This document shows positions 51,841 through 61,191 of a DNA stretch of 64,000 nt, piece by piece (within the stretch, counting starts at the first letter, position 1; every line of letters begins with the position of its first letter). The DNA is from Ectothiorhodospiraceae bacterium (lineage in GTDB: Bacteria > Pseudomonadota > Gammaproteobacteria > HK1), in NCBI GenBank assembly GCA_024234875.1, contig JACKNM010000002.1, forward strand, positions 558,001-622,000, read 5' to 3'. Both the position numbers and the translations under genes were made by a program. Under the pieces are notes generated by a model. That model made no database searches and was not told the origin of the DNA. It saw only the letters and a list, made by a program, of their open reading frames with translations.

Positions 51841-53247
51841 ATGAACGCCGACGACCTCTGTTTCGCGCCCGCCACGCAGCTCGCGCCGATGATTCGAGCC
51901 CGGCAGCTCTCGCCGGTGGAGCTGATGGACGCGGTGCTCGCCCGGATCGAGGCGCTCGAGCCCAAGGTCAACGCGTTCGCCACCCTCACCGCCGATGCCG
52001 CGCGGGACGCCGCGAAGGCGGCGGAGGCCGCGCTCGCGAAGCGGGCGCCGGTCGGCCCCCTGCACGGGCTGCCGGTCACCATCAAGGACCTCACGGTCAC
52101 CGCCGGCATCCCGACGGAGCGCGGGTCGCACATCACCAAGGGCCAGATTCCGGATACCGACGCGCCGTTCGTCACCCGCATGAAGCAGGCCGGCGCCATC
52201 GTGCTCGGCAAGACCACGACGTCGGAGTTCGGCTGGACCGGGGTGAGTCGCAGCCCGCTCACCGGCATCACGTCCAATCCCTGGAAGCTCGGCTACAACG
52301 CCGGCGCCTCGTCGGCCGGTGCCGGCGCCGCCGCGGCGGCGGGGTACGGTCCGCTGCACCAGGGCTCGGACGGTGCGGGCTCGATCCGGATGCCGTCGCA
52401 TTTCTGCGGCATCTTCGGGCTGAAGCCGACGTTCGGGCGGATCCCGAACTGGCCGGTTCCGAACAACGATCTCTCGTCGCACATGGGTCCGATGTGCCGC
52501 ACCGTCGGCGACGCCGCGCTGATGCTCAAGGTCGCGGCCGGGCCGCATCCCTGGGACCACACGTCGCTCGAGAGCCCGCCCGCCGACTATCCCGGCCGCC
52601 TCGGCGAGGGAGCGCGGGGGCTTCGCATCGCATTCAGCCCCGATCTCGGCCACGCGCGAGTCGATCCCGAGGTGGCGGCGCTGGTGAGATCCGCGGCGGA
52701 GGCCTTCGAGACGCTCGGGTGCACGGTCGAGGAGGTGAAGACACCGTTCGGCGCGGATGGCGCGCAGGTGGTCCGTGACATGTGGTCGGCGCACGAGCAG
52801 CAGTATGCGAGGTACCTGCCGGAGTTCGAGTCGCGGATGGACCCCGGGCTGGTCGCCTGCATCCGCTACGGAGAGGGCAAGACCACGGACGACTACCTGA
52901 GCAGCCGGCTCGCGAAACTCGCCTTCGTCGAGAAGGTGCACCGGTTCATGGACCAGTGGGACCTGCTGCTCACCCCCGCGGTCTCGGTGGCGGCCTTCCC
53001 GGCCGAGCGGCTGATTCCCGAGCACTGGCCACAGCACGATTGGGACTGGATCTCCTGGGCCGAGTTCTCGTGGCCGTTCAACTTCAGTGGCAACCCGGCG
53101 GCGAGCGTGCCGTGCGGCTTCACCGAGGCCGGGCTCCCGGTCGGATTGCAGATCGTCGGGCGTCGTTTCGACGATCTCGGCGTGCTGCAGGCCGCGGCGG
53201 CGTTCGAGCAGGTGAGGCCCTGGGCCCAACGCCGGCCGCAGATCTGA
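51841..53247 (+). CDS. Amidase signature family enzyme (second copy)
   Basis: A 468-residue amidase with the triad K82 (TIKDLTV), S157 (GASSAGAGA) and S181 (AGSIRMPSHFCG), identical in spacing to the amidase at 23528-24964. Both share DLCFxPATxL...LSPVEL at the start and appear to be paralogues, or descend from one family expanded in this genome. GAGGGGAGACG precedes the ATG. It is soluble with no signal peptide. It lies 129 bp from the tRNA-Arg gene. Substrate unknown. Confidence 0.92.
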   Translation: MNADDLCFAPATQLAPMIRARQLSPVELMDAVLARIEALEPKVNAFATLTADAARDAAKAAEAALAKRAPVGPLHGLPVTIKDLTVTAGIPTERGSHITKGQIPDTDAPFVTRMKQAGAIVLGKTTTSEFGWTGVSRSPLTGITSNPWKLGYNAGASSAGAGAAAAAGYGPLHQGSDGAGSIRMPSHFCGIFGLKPTFGRIPNWPVPNNDLSSHMGPMCRTVGDAALMLKVAAGPHPWDHTSLESPPADYPGRLGEGARGLRIAFSPDLGHARVDPEVAALVRSAAEAFETLGCTVEEVKTPFGADGAQVVRDMWSAHEQQYARYLPEFESRMDPGLVACIRYGEGKTTDDYLSSRLAKLAFVEKVHRFMDQWDLLLTPAVSVAAFPAERLIPEHWPQHDWDWISWAEFSWPFNFSGNPAASVPCGFTEAGLPVGLQIVGRRFDDLGVLQAAAAFEQVRPWAQRRPQI

Positions 53248-53276
53248 CCGCGGAGGCGCTGCCCGGCGCCGACGAC

Positions 53277-53298
53277 GGGCGGGTGCGGGGGCCCGCCC
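53277..53298. terminator. Hairpin between convergent genes
   Basis: GGGCGGG (53277-53283) pairs with CCCGCCC (53292-53298) across an 8-nt loop, in the short gap between the convergent amidase and PPC-domain genes. No T run follows on either strand. It may serve as a two-way terminator. Confidence 0.4.
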
Positions 53299-54549
53299 CT
53301 ACTGGGTGATCAGGTCGAGGATCGGCACCAGCAGCGCGGGGTTCACGCCGGCCACGGTGATCGTGGCCTGACCGCCGAACCCGGACAGGAAGTAGTCCAC
53401 CGAGATCGAGGTGCGGACGCGGTCGTCGCATTCGCCCACCGCCATGAAGGTGACGTCGACGGTGAAGACCTCACCGGGATCGAGGCCGTCGAGCTTCACG
53501 CCGGACCAGCTCACCGTCTCGCCGAACTCGCCGGTCGCCGGCGGCTCGGTGCCGACGACCCGCAGGCAGCTCGACGGGTAGGTCGCGGAGAAGCGCACCT
53601 CGCCCGGGATCCGGACCGGGCTGTCGTTGCCGAGGCCGACCCGCAGCGTGACACGGTCACCGACGCGGGCGGTCGCCTCGGTGTCGCCGCCGACCCAGGT
53701 GGTGACGATCGACATCTCGGGGAAGTAGAGCCCGCCCCGGTCGAGGAGCGCCACCCGGTAGGTGGCGGTCGCGCCCGAGCCGGGACCGTCCGGACGCACG
53801 CAGTACGCGTAGACCCCGTCGCTCGGAAGCGGCGCGGACTCGATGTACTCCCGCCCGCCGGCGCCGGCGCGGTCGGTGGACGCGATGACCGCGTTGCTCG
53901 CGTCGCGAAGCTCGAGCACGAGGTCGACCGGGCTGCCGTCGCCCTCCGGGTCGCCGTCGAGAGCGAGTAGCGGCGTGTGGTCCGCGCGGCCGTGGAACGC
54001 GAAGCAGTCCACGTCGCCGTCGATGTCGGTCACACCGTTCATGGTGAAGCTCGACGGCGTGCCGGTCGCGGCCGTCGCATTCGGCTCGACCTCGGGCAGG
54101 CTCGAGACGACGGTCTGGAACACGCGGAGCCCGTAGCTGCTGACGGTTGCGTCGTCACCCGCCTCGTTCACCCGCAGGTAGTGGGTGAGACCGCCATCGA
54201 CGTAGGGCTGGGGACCGACGCCCGAGCCTCGGATCCACGACCCGGTGTCGGTCTGCAACACGGTCACCCCGTCGTTGCGCAGCGCGGAGAGGGTCGCGGT
54301 CTGGCTCGACGACGACGCCGAGGTGTCGAGCAACGCGACGAATCCCCAGGTCTCGTTCACGCCGTCGATCGAGAAGAGGTCGACGTCGCCGACCGGGTCG
54401 ATCGCCGCGGTGAGCTCCGACCCGGCGAGCAGCACGGTCGCGGTGCCGGGGGTGCCGTTCGGCTCGGTCTCCTGCGCACCGGTCGCGACGACGACCAGGG
54501 CCGAGGCCACGGCGGCCGCCGTCCGAATGTGTCGAGCCATCACTCTCAT
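53299..54549 (-). CDS. Secreted PPC-domain protein of unknown function
   Basis: A 416-residue protein with a signal peptide (TAAAVASALVVVATGAQ) and two bacterial pre-peptidase C-terminal (PPC) like domains that start at ETEPNGTPGTATVL and at EVEPNATAATG. It ends in an Ig-like beta domain and a hydrophobic segment, ALLVPILDLITQ. No peptidase or other catalytic domain is present. The start is uncertain by three codons (54549 or 54540). It follows DUF1028 (64-bp gap) on the same strand; a link is not evident. Confidence 0.7.
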   Translation of the reverse strand: MRVMARHIRTAAAVASALVVVATGAQETEPNGTPGTATVLLAGSELTAAIDPVGDVDLFSIDGVNETWGFVALLDTSASSSSQTATLSALRNDGVTVLQTDTGSWIRGSGVGPQPYVDGGLTHYLRVNEAGDDATVSSYGLRVFQTVVSSLPEVEPNATAATGTPSSFTMNGVTDIDGDVDCFAFHGRADHTPLLALDGDPEGDGSPVDLVLELRDASNAVIASTDRAGAGGREYIESAPLPSDGVYAYCVRPDGPGSGATATYRVALLDRGGLYFPEMSIVTTWVGGDTEATARVGDRVTLRVGLGNDSPVRIPGEVRFSATYPSSCLRVVGTEPPATGEFGETVSWSGVKLDGLDPGEVFTVDVTFMAVGECDDRVRTSISVDYFLSGFGGQATITVAGVNPALLVPILDLITQ

Positions 54550-54613
54550 CGTCCCCGCACCACGAAGCCAGCCTCCTCACACTGTCGAGCAGCACCGCCG
54601 CGAGGGCGTTGCG

Positions 54614-55279
54614 CTACGTCACCTCCGGGTAGGGAATGCTCTGTGGATCGACCGCGCGGCGCACGTAGAGCTCGGCCTGTGGGCGGTAGAGCTCCCAGAG
54701 AAAGGCGAGTTGGTCGATCGGTCTCGGGTCGAGCTCGACCCTGAGATCGACCAGCGGGAACGACTCACGGTGGACCACCAGCAACGCCGCCGAGGCCAGT
54801 GGACGGACCTCGCCGCCGGCCGCGAGCCCCGCCTGCAGGGCGTGCAGCAGGCGGTCGGCGAGGTGGGAGCCGGGGGCGGTCTCGAACGCATCGGCCATCG
54901 CCCGCGGCACGCCGGGGTCGCGCAGGATGTTGCCGATGGCGCAGCAGCCCTCGCCCTCGCCGGCGCCGTGGACGGAGGCGATTCGCGCACCGTGGTGGAA
55001 CGCGGTCGCGCCGGTCGCGTCGATCACCGCCACCTGCCGCCACTCGATGTCGGGGTCGGTCTCCACCAGTTGCGCGACCGCATCGGCCGCGCCCAACCCG
55101 CTCGCCAGCAGATCCAGCGCGCGCGGACCGATTCGCGGGTCGGTCCGGTGCTGGGTGAGCACGGCGCCGACTCCGGCCCGCGCGAACGGGCAGCGGCTGC
55201 CGACGCCGATACCCGAGGTCGTCACCGCGGCTCCGATCATGCCGGTCCGCCGGCACCAGCCCACGAGCGAAAAGGTCAT
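54614..55279 (-). CDS. DUF1028 family protein
   Basis: A 221-residue protein that starts with TFSLVGWCRRTGMIGAAVTTS and has VLTQHRTDPRIGPRALDLL, the signature of DUF1028, an Ntn-hydrolase-like fold of unknown activity. Cysteines in GEGEGCCAIGN are notable. The ATG at 55279 has GGAGGAG 7 nt upstream. It is soluble. It is divergent from the Sel1 protein gene across about 147 bp. DUF1028 proteins often sit near peptidase or amidase genes, and here an amidase lies 2 kb away. Confidence 0.88.
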   Translation of the reverse strand: MTFSLVGWCRRTGMIGAAVTTSGIGVGSRCPFARAGVGAVLTQHRTDPRIGPRALDLLASGLGAADAVAQLVETDPDIEWRQVAVIDATGATAFHHGARIASVHGAGEGEGCCAIGNILRDPGVPRAMADAFETAPGSHLADRLLHALQAGLAAGGEVRPLASAALLVVHRESFPLVDLRVELDPRPIDQLAFLWELYRPQAELYVRRAVDPQSIPYPEVT

Positions 55280-55426
55280 CGCGCACTCCTCCGGCCGCTC
55301 GGGCGTCAGCCCGGCCCGCGGCCCCATTCCACCGCCCGCGCCGCGCGCGGGCAACCCCGGGCCTCTCAAGCCTGCCGCCGCCGCGCCGATGCATGGTGAC
55401 GAGTCGCAGACCCCGGAGATCGCCGC

Positions 55427-55978
55427 ATGCGTCAGCGCACCACGCTGCTCCCCCGTAGCCTCCTGCTCGCCCTCGCGGTCGTCGCCGCCGGGGCGCGGGC
55501 CGACTTCCAGGCCGGCGTGGATGCCTACAACGCGAAGGACTATGCCACCGCGCTGCGCGAGTTTCGCGCCCTCGCCGACAAGGGCGTGATCATCGCCTAT
55601 ACGAACCTCGGATACATGCACGCGCTCGGCGAGGGCGTCGACGCCGACATGGCGCAGGCGGCACGCTGGTTCCTGAAGGCGGCGGAGGGCGGGAGCGCGG
55701 CGGCGCAGGTGACCGTCGGCTCGCTGTACTTCCACGGCGAGGGCGTCGAGCGCAACCTGCCGCTCGCCTATGCCTGGTTCAACGTCGCCGCGACCAACGG
55801 CCGCAACGACGCCCTCGACTACATGAACCTCATCAGTCCGCGCCTCGAGCCGGCCCAGCTCGCCGAGGCCGACAAGCTGTCGCGCGCGATCTTCGACCGC
55901 TTCGGCGATCCGACCCTCGAGGGTCTGCTGGAGAAGGCGATGGCCCCGAAGCCGGCCACGGCGAGCGCCGGCGGCTGA
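55427..55978 (+). CDS. Sel1-repeat protein, exported
   Basis: A 183-residue protein with a signal peptide (LLLALAVVAAGARA) and three Sel1/TPR repeats, seen as YTNLGYMHALGEGVDADMAQ, AQVTVGSLYFHGEGVERNLP and a last one. Sel1 repeats act as protein-binding scaffolds in the periplasm. The start is ATG with weak ribosome binding sequence. It converges on a sensor kinase gene with a 13-bp gap. No specific partner is known. Confidence 0.82.
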   Translation: MRQRTTLLPRSLLLALAVVAAGARADFQAGVDAYNAKDYATALREFRALADKGVIIAYTNLGYMHALGEGVDADMAQAARWFLKAAEGGSAAAQVTVGSLYFHGEGVERNLPLAYAWFNVAATNGRNDALDYMNLISPRLEPAQLAEADKLSRAIFDRFGDPTLEGLLEKAMAPKPATASAGG

Positions 55979-55991
55979 GAGGGCGGGCCCG

Positions 55992-57626
55992 TCAGGCCGC
56001 GCTGCGCTCGGTGTCGCCGTCGACGGGCTTGCGAATCGGCAGCCAGATCGAGAACCGGGTCCCGCGACCGAGTCGACTGTCGACCTCGATGCGCCCCCCG
56101 TGGCGCGCGACGATTCCGAACGACACCGAGAGCCCCAGCCCGGTGCCCTTGCCGACCGGCTTGGTGGTGAAGAACGGATCGAAGATACGGCGCTGGACCT
56201 CCGGTGAGATGCCCGGGCCATCGTCCTCGATCTCGACGCAGACCTCCTCCGCGTGGGCCGACGTGCGAACCGTGATCGTGCCCGGCACCTCCATCGCCTG
56301 AGCAGCGTTCACCAGCATGTTCATGAACACCTGATTGAGCTGCGACTGGATGCACTCCACCAGTGGCAACTCGCCGTACTCGCGCACCACCGTGGCGCGG
56401 TACTTGATCTCGTTGCGCGCGACGTTGAGGGTGGAGTCGAGCCCGGCGTGCAGGTCGGTCTCCTGCCACACACCAGAATCCGCGTGCGAGAAGTCTCGCA
56501 GGTCGGAGACGATCCCGCGCACGCGATCGATGCCCTCACGAGTCTCGCCGAGCAGGGTCTGCAGATCTTCCTCGAGGTAGTCGAGATCGACCTGCTCGCG
56601 GGCGGTCCGCAACCGCGCTGCGACGGCGTCGTCGCGCGCCAGCGCCTGCTCGTGCTCGCGATAGACATGCACCAGCCCGACGAGCTCGTGCGTGTAACGC
56701 GCGAGGGTGTCGATGTTGGAGCTGACGAAGCCGACCGGGTTGTTGATCTCGTGCGCGACCCCGGCCGCGAGCTGCCCTACCGAGGCCATCTTCTCCGACT
56801 GCAGGAGCTGTGCCTGGGCCTGCTCCAGCTCACGATTCGCGGCCCGCAGATCCGCATTGGCGGCGTCGAGCCGTGCGGTACGCCGCGCCACTCGCGCCTC
56901 GAGGTCGGCGTTGAGCTCGGCGAGCTCGCGTTGGTGCGCCGAGCCCGCGGCCTCGGCGTGGCGGAGGTGGGCCATCATGGCATTGAACGCCTCGGCGACG
57001 CGCCCGACCTCGTCCGACGACCGCACCGCGACCATGGTCTCCAGATCGCCGTCGGCGACCCGTGCCGCGGCGCGCTCGAGCGCGCTGAGCTGACGGGTCA
57101 GGAAGCTGCCGAGCAGGAGCGAGAACACCGCCACCAGGACCAGCTCGACCAGGGCGATCACCACCATCCGCTCACGCGCGCTGCCGAGTAGCTGGCCGAG
57201 ATCGCCCGTCGACAGCCCGACCTCGACACGACCGAAGACATGACCCGCCTCGCGAATCTCGGCGAACGCGTCGTAGGTGCCATCGTGCGCTGCCGTGGCG
57301 TCCACGTCGGGTGAGAACGCTCGAGCCAGGGCCGCGGCGTCGCCACCCGCGGCCAGCTCGCCATCGGTCGAGCTGATCACGCGGGCGTAGGCGATGTCGG
57401 GGTTCTTCAGCGTCTCCTCGACGAAGGCCTCGAGCGAGGCGAGATCGGTCGACAGCACCGCGTCCTTGGTGGTGGTCGCGAAGAGGCGAGCGGTGGTGTG
57501 CGCCCGCTCGGCGAGTTGCTCGGCGTTGGACCCGGACAGGTAGTCCATGCTGGTCCAGATGAGCACCAGCAGCAGCACCGCCTCGATGGCGGCGACACCG
57601 AGAACCGTCTTCAGTCGAAACGACAC
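55992..57626 (-). CDS. Membrane sensor histidine kinase with HAMP domain
   Basis: A 544-residue kinase: N-terminal helix (GVAAIEAVLLLVLIW), a periplasmic domain of about 125 residues (30-155), a second helix (VALVELVLVAVFSLLLG), a HAMP domain, a coiled-coil, then HisKA with the phosphorylated histidine in GVAHEINNPVGF. HATPase motifs NMLVNAAQAM, DDGPGISPEV and GLGLSVSFGIV are all intact. The start is GTG. No response regulator is next to it. It is co-oriented and 16 bp after the PhnD-like binding protein, so the pair is likely a ligand-sensing unit. Confidence 0.92.
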   Translation of the reverse strand: MSFRLKTVLGVAAIEAVLLLVLIWTSMDYLSGSNAEQLAERAHTTARLFATTTKDAVLSTDLASLEAFVEETLKNPDIAYARVISSTDGELAAGGDAAALARAFSPDVDATAAHDGTYDAFAEIREAGHVFGRVEVGLSTGDLGQLLGSARERMVVIALVELVLVAVFSLLLGSFLTRQLSALERAAARVADGDLETMVAVRSSDEVGRVAEAFNAMMAHLRHAEAAGSAHQRELAELNADLEARVARRTARLDAANADLRAANRELEQAQAQLLQSEKMASVGQLAAGVAHEINNPVGFVSSNIDTLARYTHELVGLVHVYREHEQALARDDAVAARLRTAREQVDLDYLEEDLQTLLGETREGIDRVRGIVSDLRDFSHADSGVWQETDLHAGLDSTLNVARNEIKYRATVVREYGELPLVECIQSQLNQVFMNMLVNAAQAMEVPGTITVRTSAHAEEVCVEIEDDGPGISPEVQRRIFDPFFTTKPVGKGTGLGLSVSFGIVARHGGRIEVDSRLGRGTRFSIWLPIRKPVDGDTERSAA

Positions 57627-57642
57627 GGCGACGGCGCGTCCT

Positions 57643-58488
57643 TCATGGCGACGCGACGAGCGCCTGCAGCTCGGTGATTCCCAGCGCGCGGACGTCGTCC
57701 CAGTCCGAGTCGCTCGCGGCGTCGAAGCCGACGATGCTGAGCGCCGTCACCAGCGCACGCCCCGCGTCGTCTGCGTCGAGGCCGGTCAGCGCATCGCGCA
57801 CGCGGTCGCGAACCGCGGACGCGAGCCGCGGGTGCGTCGCGATCGCGTGTGGCGTGTAGCCGGCCGTGGTCCAAAGGATTCGCAACTCTCCGCGGACATC
57901 GGGGTCGACGCCGTCCAGCGTGCGCACCACCCCGCCGCCCGCGGGAAAGAGCCCCTTGGCGACCGCGCGGTAGACCGAGTCGTGGGACGACACATAGCGC
58001 GGCACGATCCCGATGCCACGCGCCGCGAACTCCGCCCGCGGTAGCACCGAGGCCGCGAAGGCGGCCGGAGCCGGGAACGCGACCGTCGCGCCATCGAGCT
58101 CGGAGATGGTGGTGATGGGGCTGTCTGCGCGTACCACCACGATGCCGCGGATGCGCTTGTCACGGGCCCTGGCCAGCGCCTCGTAGCCGGTCGTCGCGTG
58201 GAACACGGTGTAGTGGTAGGGGTTCATGTAGGCGATGTCGTACTCGCCGGCAGCGAGTCGCGCCTCGAACGTCGGGATGTCGGGCGCCGTCGCGAAGGCG
58301 ATCTCGTGCCCGACCTCCCGCCCGAGACGTTGGAGGATGGGTGTCCACAACCGGGCGAGCTTGCTCGCCGCCTGCTGCGGAACCACGCCGAAGGTGTACA
58401 CCTCGGCCCGACTCGCGACGGTCCCGAGTAGCAGGACCACCGCCGCCACGGCGGCGGGCCAACACGCGCGCATGTGCATCGAGAGCAT
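57643..58488 (-). CDS. PhnD-like periplasmic phosphate/phosphonate-type binding protein
   Basis: A 281-residue exported protein with signal peptide (AAVAAVVLLLGTVASRA, then EVYTFGVVPQQAASKLARL). The pattern VPQQAASKLARLWTPILQRL and the later GEYDIAYMNPYHYTVFH fit the PhnD/AioX/PtxB-like family that binds phosphonates, phosphite, arsenite and similar oxyanions. ABC transporter permease and ATPase genes are absent beside it, while a histidine kinase follows by 16 bp. A sensory rather than transport role is likely, similar in plan to AioX-AioS. Ligand unknown. Confidence 0.85.
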   Translation of the reverse strand: MLSMHMRACWPAAVAAVVLLLGTVASRAEVYTFGVVPQQAASKLARLWTPILQRLGREVGHEIAFATAPDIPTFEARLAAGEYDIAYMNPYHYTVFHATTGYEALARARDKRIRGIVVVRADSPITTISELDGATVAFPAPAAFAASVLPRAEFAARGIGIVPRYVSSHDSVYRAVAKGLFPAGGGVVRTLDGVDPDVRGELRILWTTAGYTPHAIATHPRLASAVRDRVRDALTGLDADDAGRALVTALSIVGFDAASDSDWDDVRALGITELQALVASP

Positions 58489-58585
58489 CGCCGACGGCGG
58501 CCCGACACGGGCCCTCGGGATGGTATCGGCCGCGTGCGGGCGGGCTTGAGGGAAACTCGGCGCAACCCCTTCCTGGCAGGTCAGC

Positions 58586-59278
58586 TCATACCGTCAGGTG
58601 GCGGCGCACCAGCGCATCGTCGAGCGCGTCGATGGGCCCGGCGGCGACGTCACGCCCCTTGTCCATGATCACGAATCGGTCGGCCACCCGGCGGACGAAG
58701 GGCAGCTTCTGCTCCACCAGCAGCACCGTGAGTCCGAGATCACGGTTGAGCGCGACGATCACGTCGGCGATCTCGCGCACGATGCTCGGCTGGATACCCT
58801 CGGTCGGCTCGTCGAGGATCAACAACCGCGGCTCCAGCACCAGCGCGCGCCCGATGGCGAGCTGTTGCTGCTGACCGCCGGAGAGATCGCCGCCGCGCCG
58901 GCCGAGCATCTGGCGCAGCACCGGGAACAGGTCGAGCACGCGCGGAGGAATGACGGCGCCACGGCCACGGGCGCCGAGCCCGACCAGCAGGTTCTCCTCC
59001 ACCGTGAGGCGGGGAAAGATCTCGCGCCCCTGAGGAACGTAGCCGACGCCGGAACGCGCCCGCACCGCGATCGGCGCGCGCTCGATCGGCACCTCGTCGA
59101 GCACGATCCGTCCTGCGCTCACGGGCTCCAGGCCCATCACGCATTTCAGCAACGTGGTCTTGCCGACGCCGTTGCGCCCCATCAGGCAGGTGCATGAGCC
59201 CCGCGTCACCTCGACAGTGGCGCCCCAGAGGGTCTGGCTCCCGCCGTAATGGTGCTCGAGTCCATCGACCTGAAGCAC
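58586..59278 (-). CDS. urtE: Urea ABC transporter ATP-binding protein UrtE
   Basis: A 230-residue ABC ATPase with Walker A GRNGVGKTT, signature LSGGQQQQLA, Walker B LLILDEPTEG and a switch histidine further on. It is the shorter of the two ATPases (LivF-like) of the urea/branched-chain amino-acid type transporter. It begins with GTG 3 bp after urtD. The EG after DEPT in LDEPTEGIQP is characteristic of UrtE. It is the last gene of the urt cluster. Confidence 0.93.
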   Translation of the reverse strand: MLQVDGLEHHYGGSQTLWGATVEVTRGSCTCLMGRNGVGKTTLLKCVMGLEPVSAGRIVLDEVPIERAPIAVRARSGVGYVPQGREIFPRLTVEENLLVGLGARGRGAVIPPRVLDLFPVLRQMLGRRGGDLSGGQQQQLAIGRALVLEPRLLILDEPTEGIQPSIVREIADVIVALNRDLGLTVLLVEQKLPFVRRVADRFVIMDKGRDVAAGPIDALDDALVRRHLTV

Positions 59279-59281
59279 GCC

Positions 59282-60046
59282 TCACTCCCCGAGGTAGACC
59301 GCGTTGACGAGGGGATCGTCCTGAATCACCGACATCGGTCCCTCGGCCAGGACCCGGCCCTGATGGAGCACGGTGACCTTGCGCGCAATCGAGCGCACGA
59401 ACTCCATGTCGTGCTCGACCACCACCACCGCATGGTCGGTGGCGAGACCCACCAGCAGCTCGGCGGTTCGCTCGGTCTCCTGCGCGGTCATGCCGGCCAC
59501 CGGCTCGTCGACCAACAGCAACCGGGGGCGCTGCGCGAGTAGCATCCCGATCTCCAGCCATTGCTTCTGCCCGTGCGAGAGCGTGCCGGCAAGCCGGTGA
59601 CGAAGACCTCGGAGATTGACGGTCGCCAACAACTCGTCGATCCGGTCGCGGTCCTCCGGCCCGAGCGCGAAGCGCAGCGAGGCGGCGACCGATCGTCGCC
59701 CGGCCAGGGCGAGCTCGAGATTGTCGTCGACCGTGTGGTGCTCGAACACCGTCGGTTTCTGGAACTTGCGCCCGATTCCGAGATTCGCGATCTCCGACTC
59801 GTCACACCGTGTGAGGTCGACTCCGTCGGCGTACTCCACCCTTCCGGTGTCCGGTCGGGTGCGCCCGGTGATGATGTCCATCATGGTCGTCTTGCCGGCC
59901 CCGTTGGGGCCGATGACGCAGCGCAGCTCCGTCTCGTCGACGACGAGGCTCAGACCGTCGATCGCCTTGAACCCATCGAAGCTCACGCTCACACCGTCGA
60001 GGTAGAGCAGCGTCGGTGTATGCACCTCCGGTCCCACCAGGCTCAC
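59282..60046 (-). CDS. urtD: Urea ABC transporter ATP-binding protein UrtD
   Basis: A 254-residue ABC ATPase with Walker A GPNGAGKTT, signature LSHGQKQWLE and Walker B LLLVDEPVAGM, followed by the LivG-type GRKFQKPTVFEHHTVDDNLE segment. The SHGQKQWLEIGM form is typical of UrtD. The GTG start overlaps the urtC stop (GTGA) and has GGGGAGG 7 nt upstream. It works with UrtE on the membrane pair UrtBC. Confidence 0.93.
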   Translation of the reverse strand: MSLVGPEVHTPTLLYLDGVSVSFDGFKAIDGLSLVVDETELRCVIGPNGAGKTTMMDIITGRTRPDTGRVEYADGVDLTRCDESEIANLGIGRKFQKPTVFEHHTVDDNLELALAGRRSVAASLRFALGPEDRDRIDELLATVNLRGLRHRLAGTLSHGQKQWLEIGMLLAQRPRLLLVDEPVAGMTAQETERTAELLVGLATDHAVVVVEHDMEFVRSIARKVTVLHQGRVLAEGPMSVIQDDPLVNAVYLGE

Positions 60047-61191
60047 GGCACGACCTCCCCCGGCGCGCGGCTCGCGCCGGTCACGCGCCGAGCCCACGCC
60101 GCACGCGTGGTGGCGGCGAGGCCGACGATCCCGCGCGGCAACACGAGGGTCACCACCACGAACATCGCCCCGAGCGCGAACAGCCAGACCTCGGGATAGG
60201 TCCCCGTCAGCCAGGTCTTCGCGTAATTGACGAGCACCGCCCCGAGGGCCGCCCCGTGCAAGGTGCCGCGGCCACCGACCGCCACCCACACCACCAGCTC
60301 GATCGAGCTCAGGGGCGCGAACTCGCCCGGGTTGATGATTCCGACCTGGGGTACGTACAACGCCCCCGCCACCCCGGCCATCGCCGCGGACACGGTGAAC
60401 ACGAAGAGCTTGTACCGCTCGGGCCGGTAGCCCAGCGACCGCACTCGCCCCTCGCCGTCGCGAATCGCGGTCACCACCCGGCCCAGCCGCGATCGCACGA
60501 TGCCCCGCGCGAGCAGGTAGCCGGCGGCGAGCGCCATCGTCGAGCAGACGAACAGGCCGACACGGGTGGCGTCCGACTGCAGATCGAGGCCGAGCACGTC
60601 CTTGAAGTCGGTCAGGCCGTTGTTGCCGCCGAAGCCCATCTCGTTGCGAAAGAACGCGAGCATGAGGGCGTAGGTCAGGGCCTGGGTCATGATCGAGAGG
60701 TAGACCCCGGTCACTCGCGACCGAAACGCGAGCCAACCGAACACGAACGCGAGCGCGGCGGGGACCAGGACCACCATGACCAGCGCGAAGGCGAAGCTGT
60801 CGAAACCGTGCCAGTACCATGGCAGGGTCTTCCAGTCGAGAAAGACCATGAAGTCCGGAAGCACCGGATGACCGTACACCCCGCGCGGGCCGATCTCGCG
60901 CATCAGGTGCATCCCCATCGCGTAGCCACCGAGCGCGAAGAACGCACCGTGGCCGAGACTCAGGATGCCGAGATAACCCCAGACCAGATCGAGCGCCACC
61001 GCGAGCAGGGCGTAGCAGGCGTACTTGCCGAGCAGTGTCACGACGTAGGTCGGCACGTGAAGCGCCGACGACTCGCCGACCGCCTGGTTCAGCACCCCCA
61101 CCACGCTCACCACCACGAGCGCGACACCGAGGACCGCTGCGGTGGGCGATCGACCCGGCCCGCCCGACCCGTGGACCGGTGACTCGCTCAT
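60043..61191 (-). CDS. urtC: Urea ABC transporter permease UrtC
   Basis: A 382-residue membrane protein with about ten helices and the LivM-type sequence LDLVWGYLGILSLGHGAFFALGGYAMGM. The inner part contains FRNEMGFGGNNGLTDFK, a UrtC-specific stretch. The ATG overlaps the urtB stop (ATGA). It forms the urea channel with UrtB. Confidence 0.93.
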   Translation of the reverse strand: MSESPVHGSGGPGRSPTAAVLGVALVVVSVVGVLNQAVGESSALHVPTYVVTLLGKYACYALLAVALDLVWGYLGILSLGHGAFFALGGYAMGMHLMREIGPRGVYGHPVLPDFMVFLDWKTLPWYWHGFDSFAFALVMVVLVPAALAFVFGWLAFRSRVTGVYLSIMTQALTYALMLAFFRNEMGFGGNNGLTDFKDVLGLDLQSDATRVGLFVCSTMALAAGYLLARGIVRSRLGRVVTAIRDGEGRVRSLGYRPERYKLFVFTVSAAMAGVAGALYVPQVGIINPGEFAPLSSIELVVWVAVGGRGTLHGAALGAVLVNYAKTWLTGTYPEVWLFALGAMFVVVTLVLPRGIVGLAATTRAAWARRVTGASRAPGEVVP

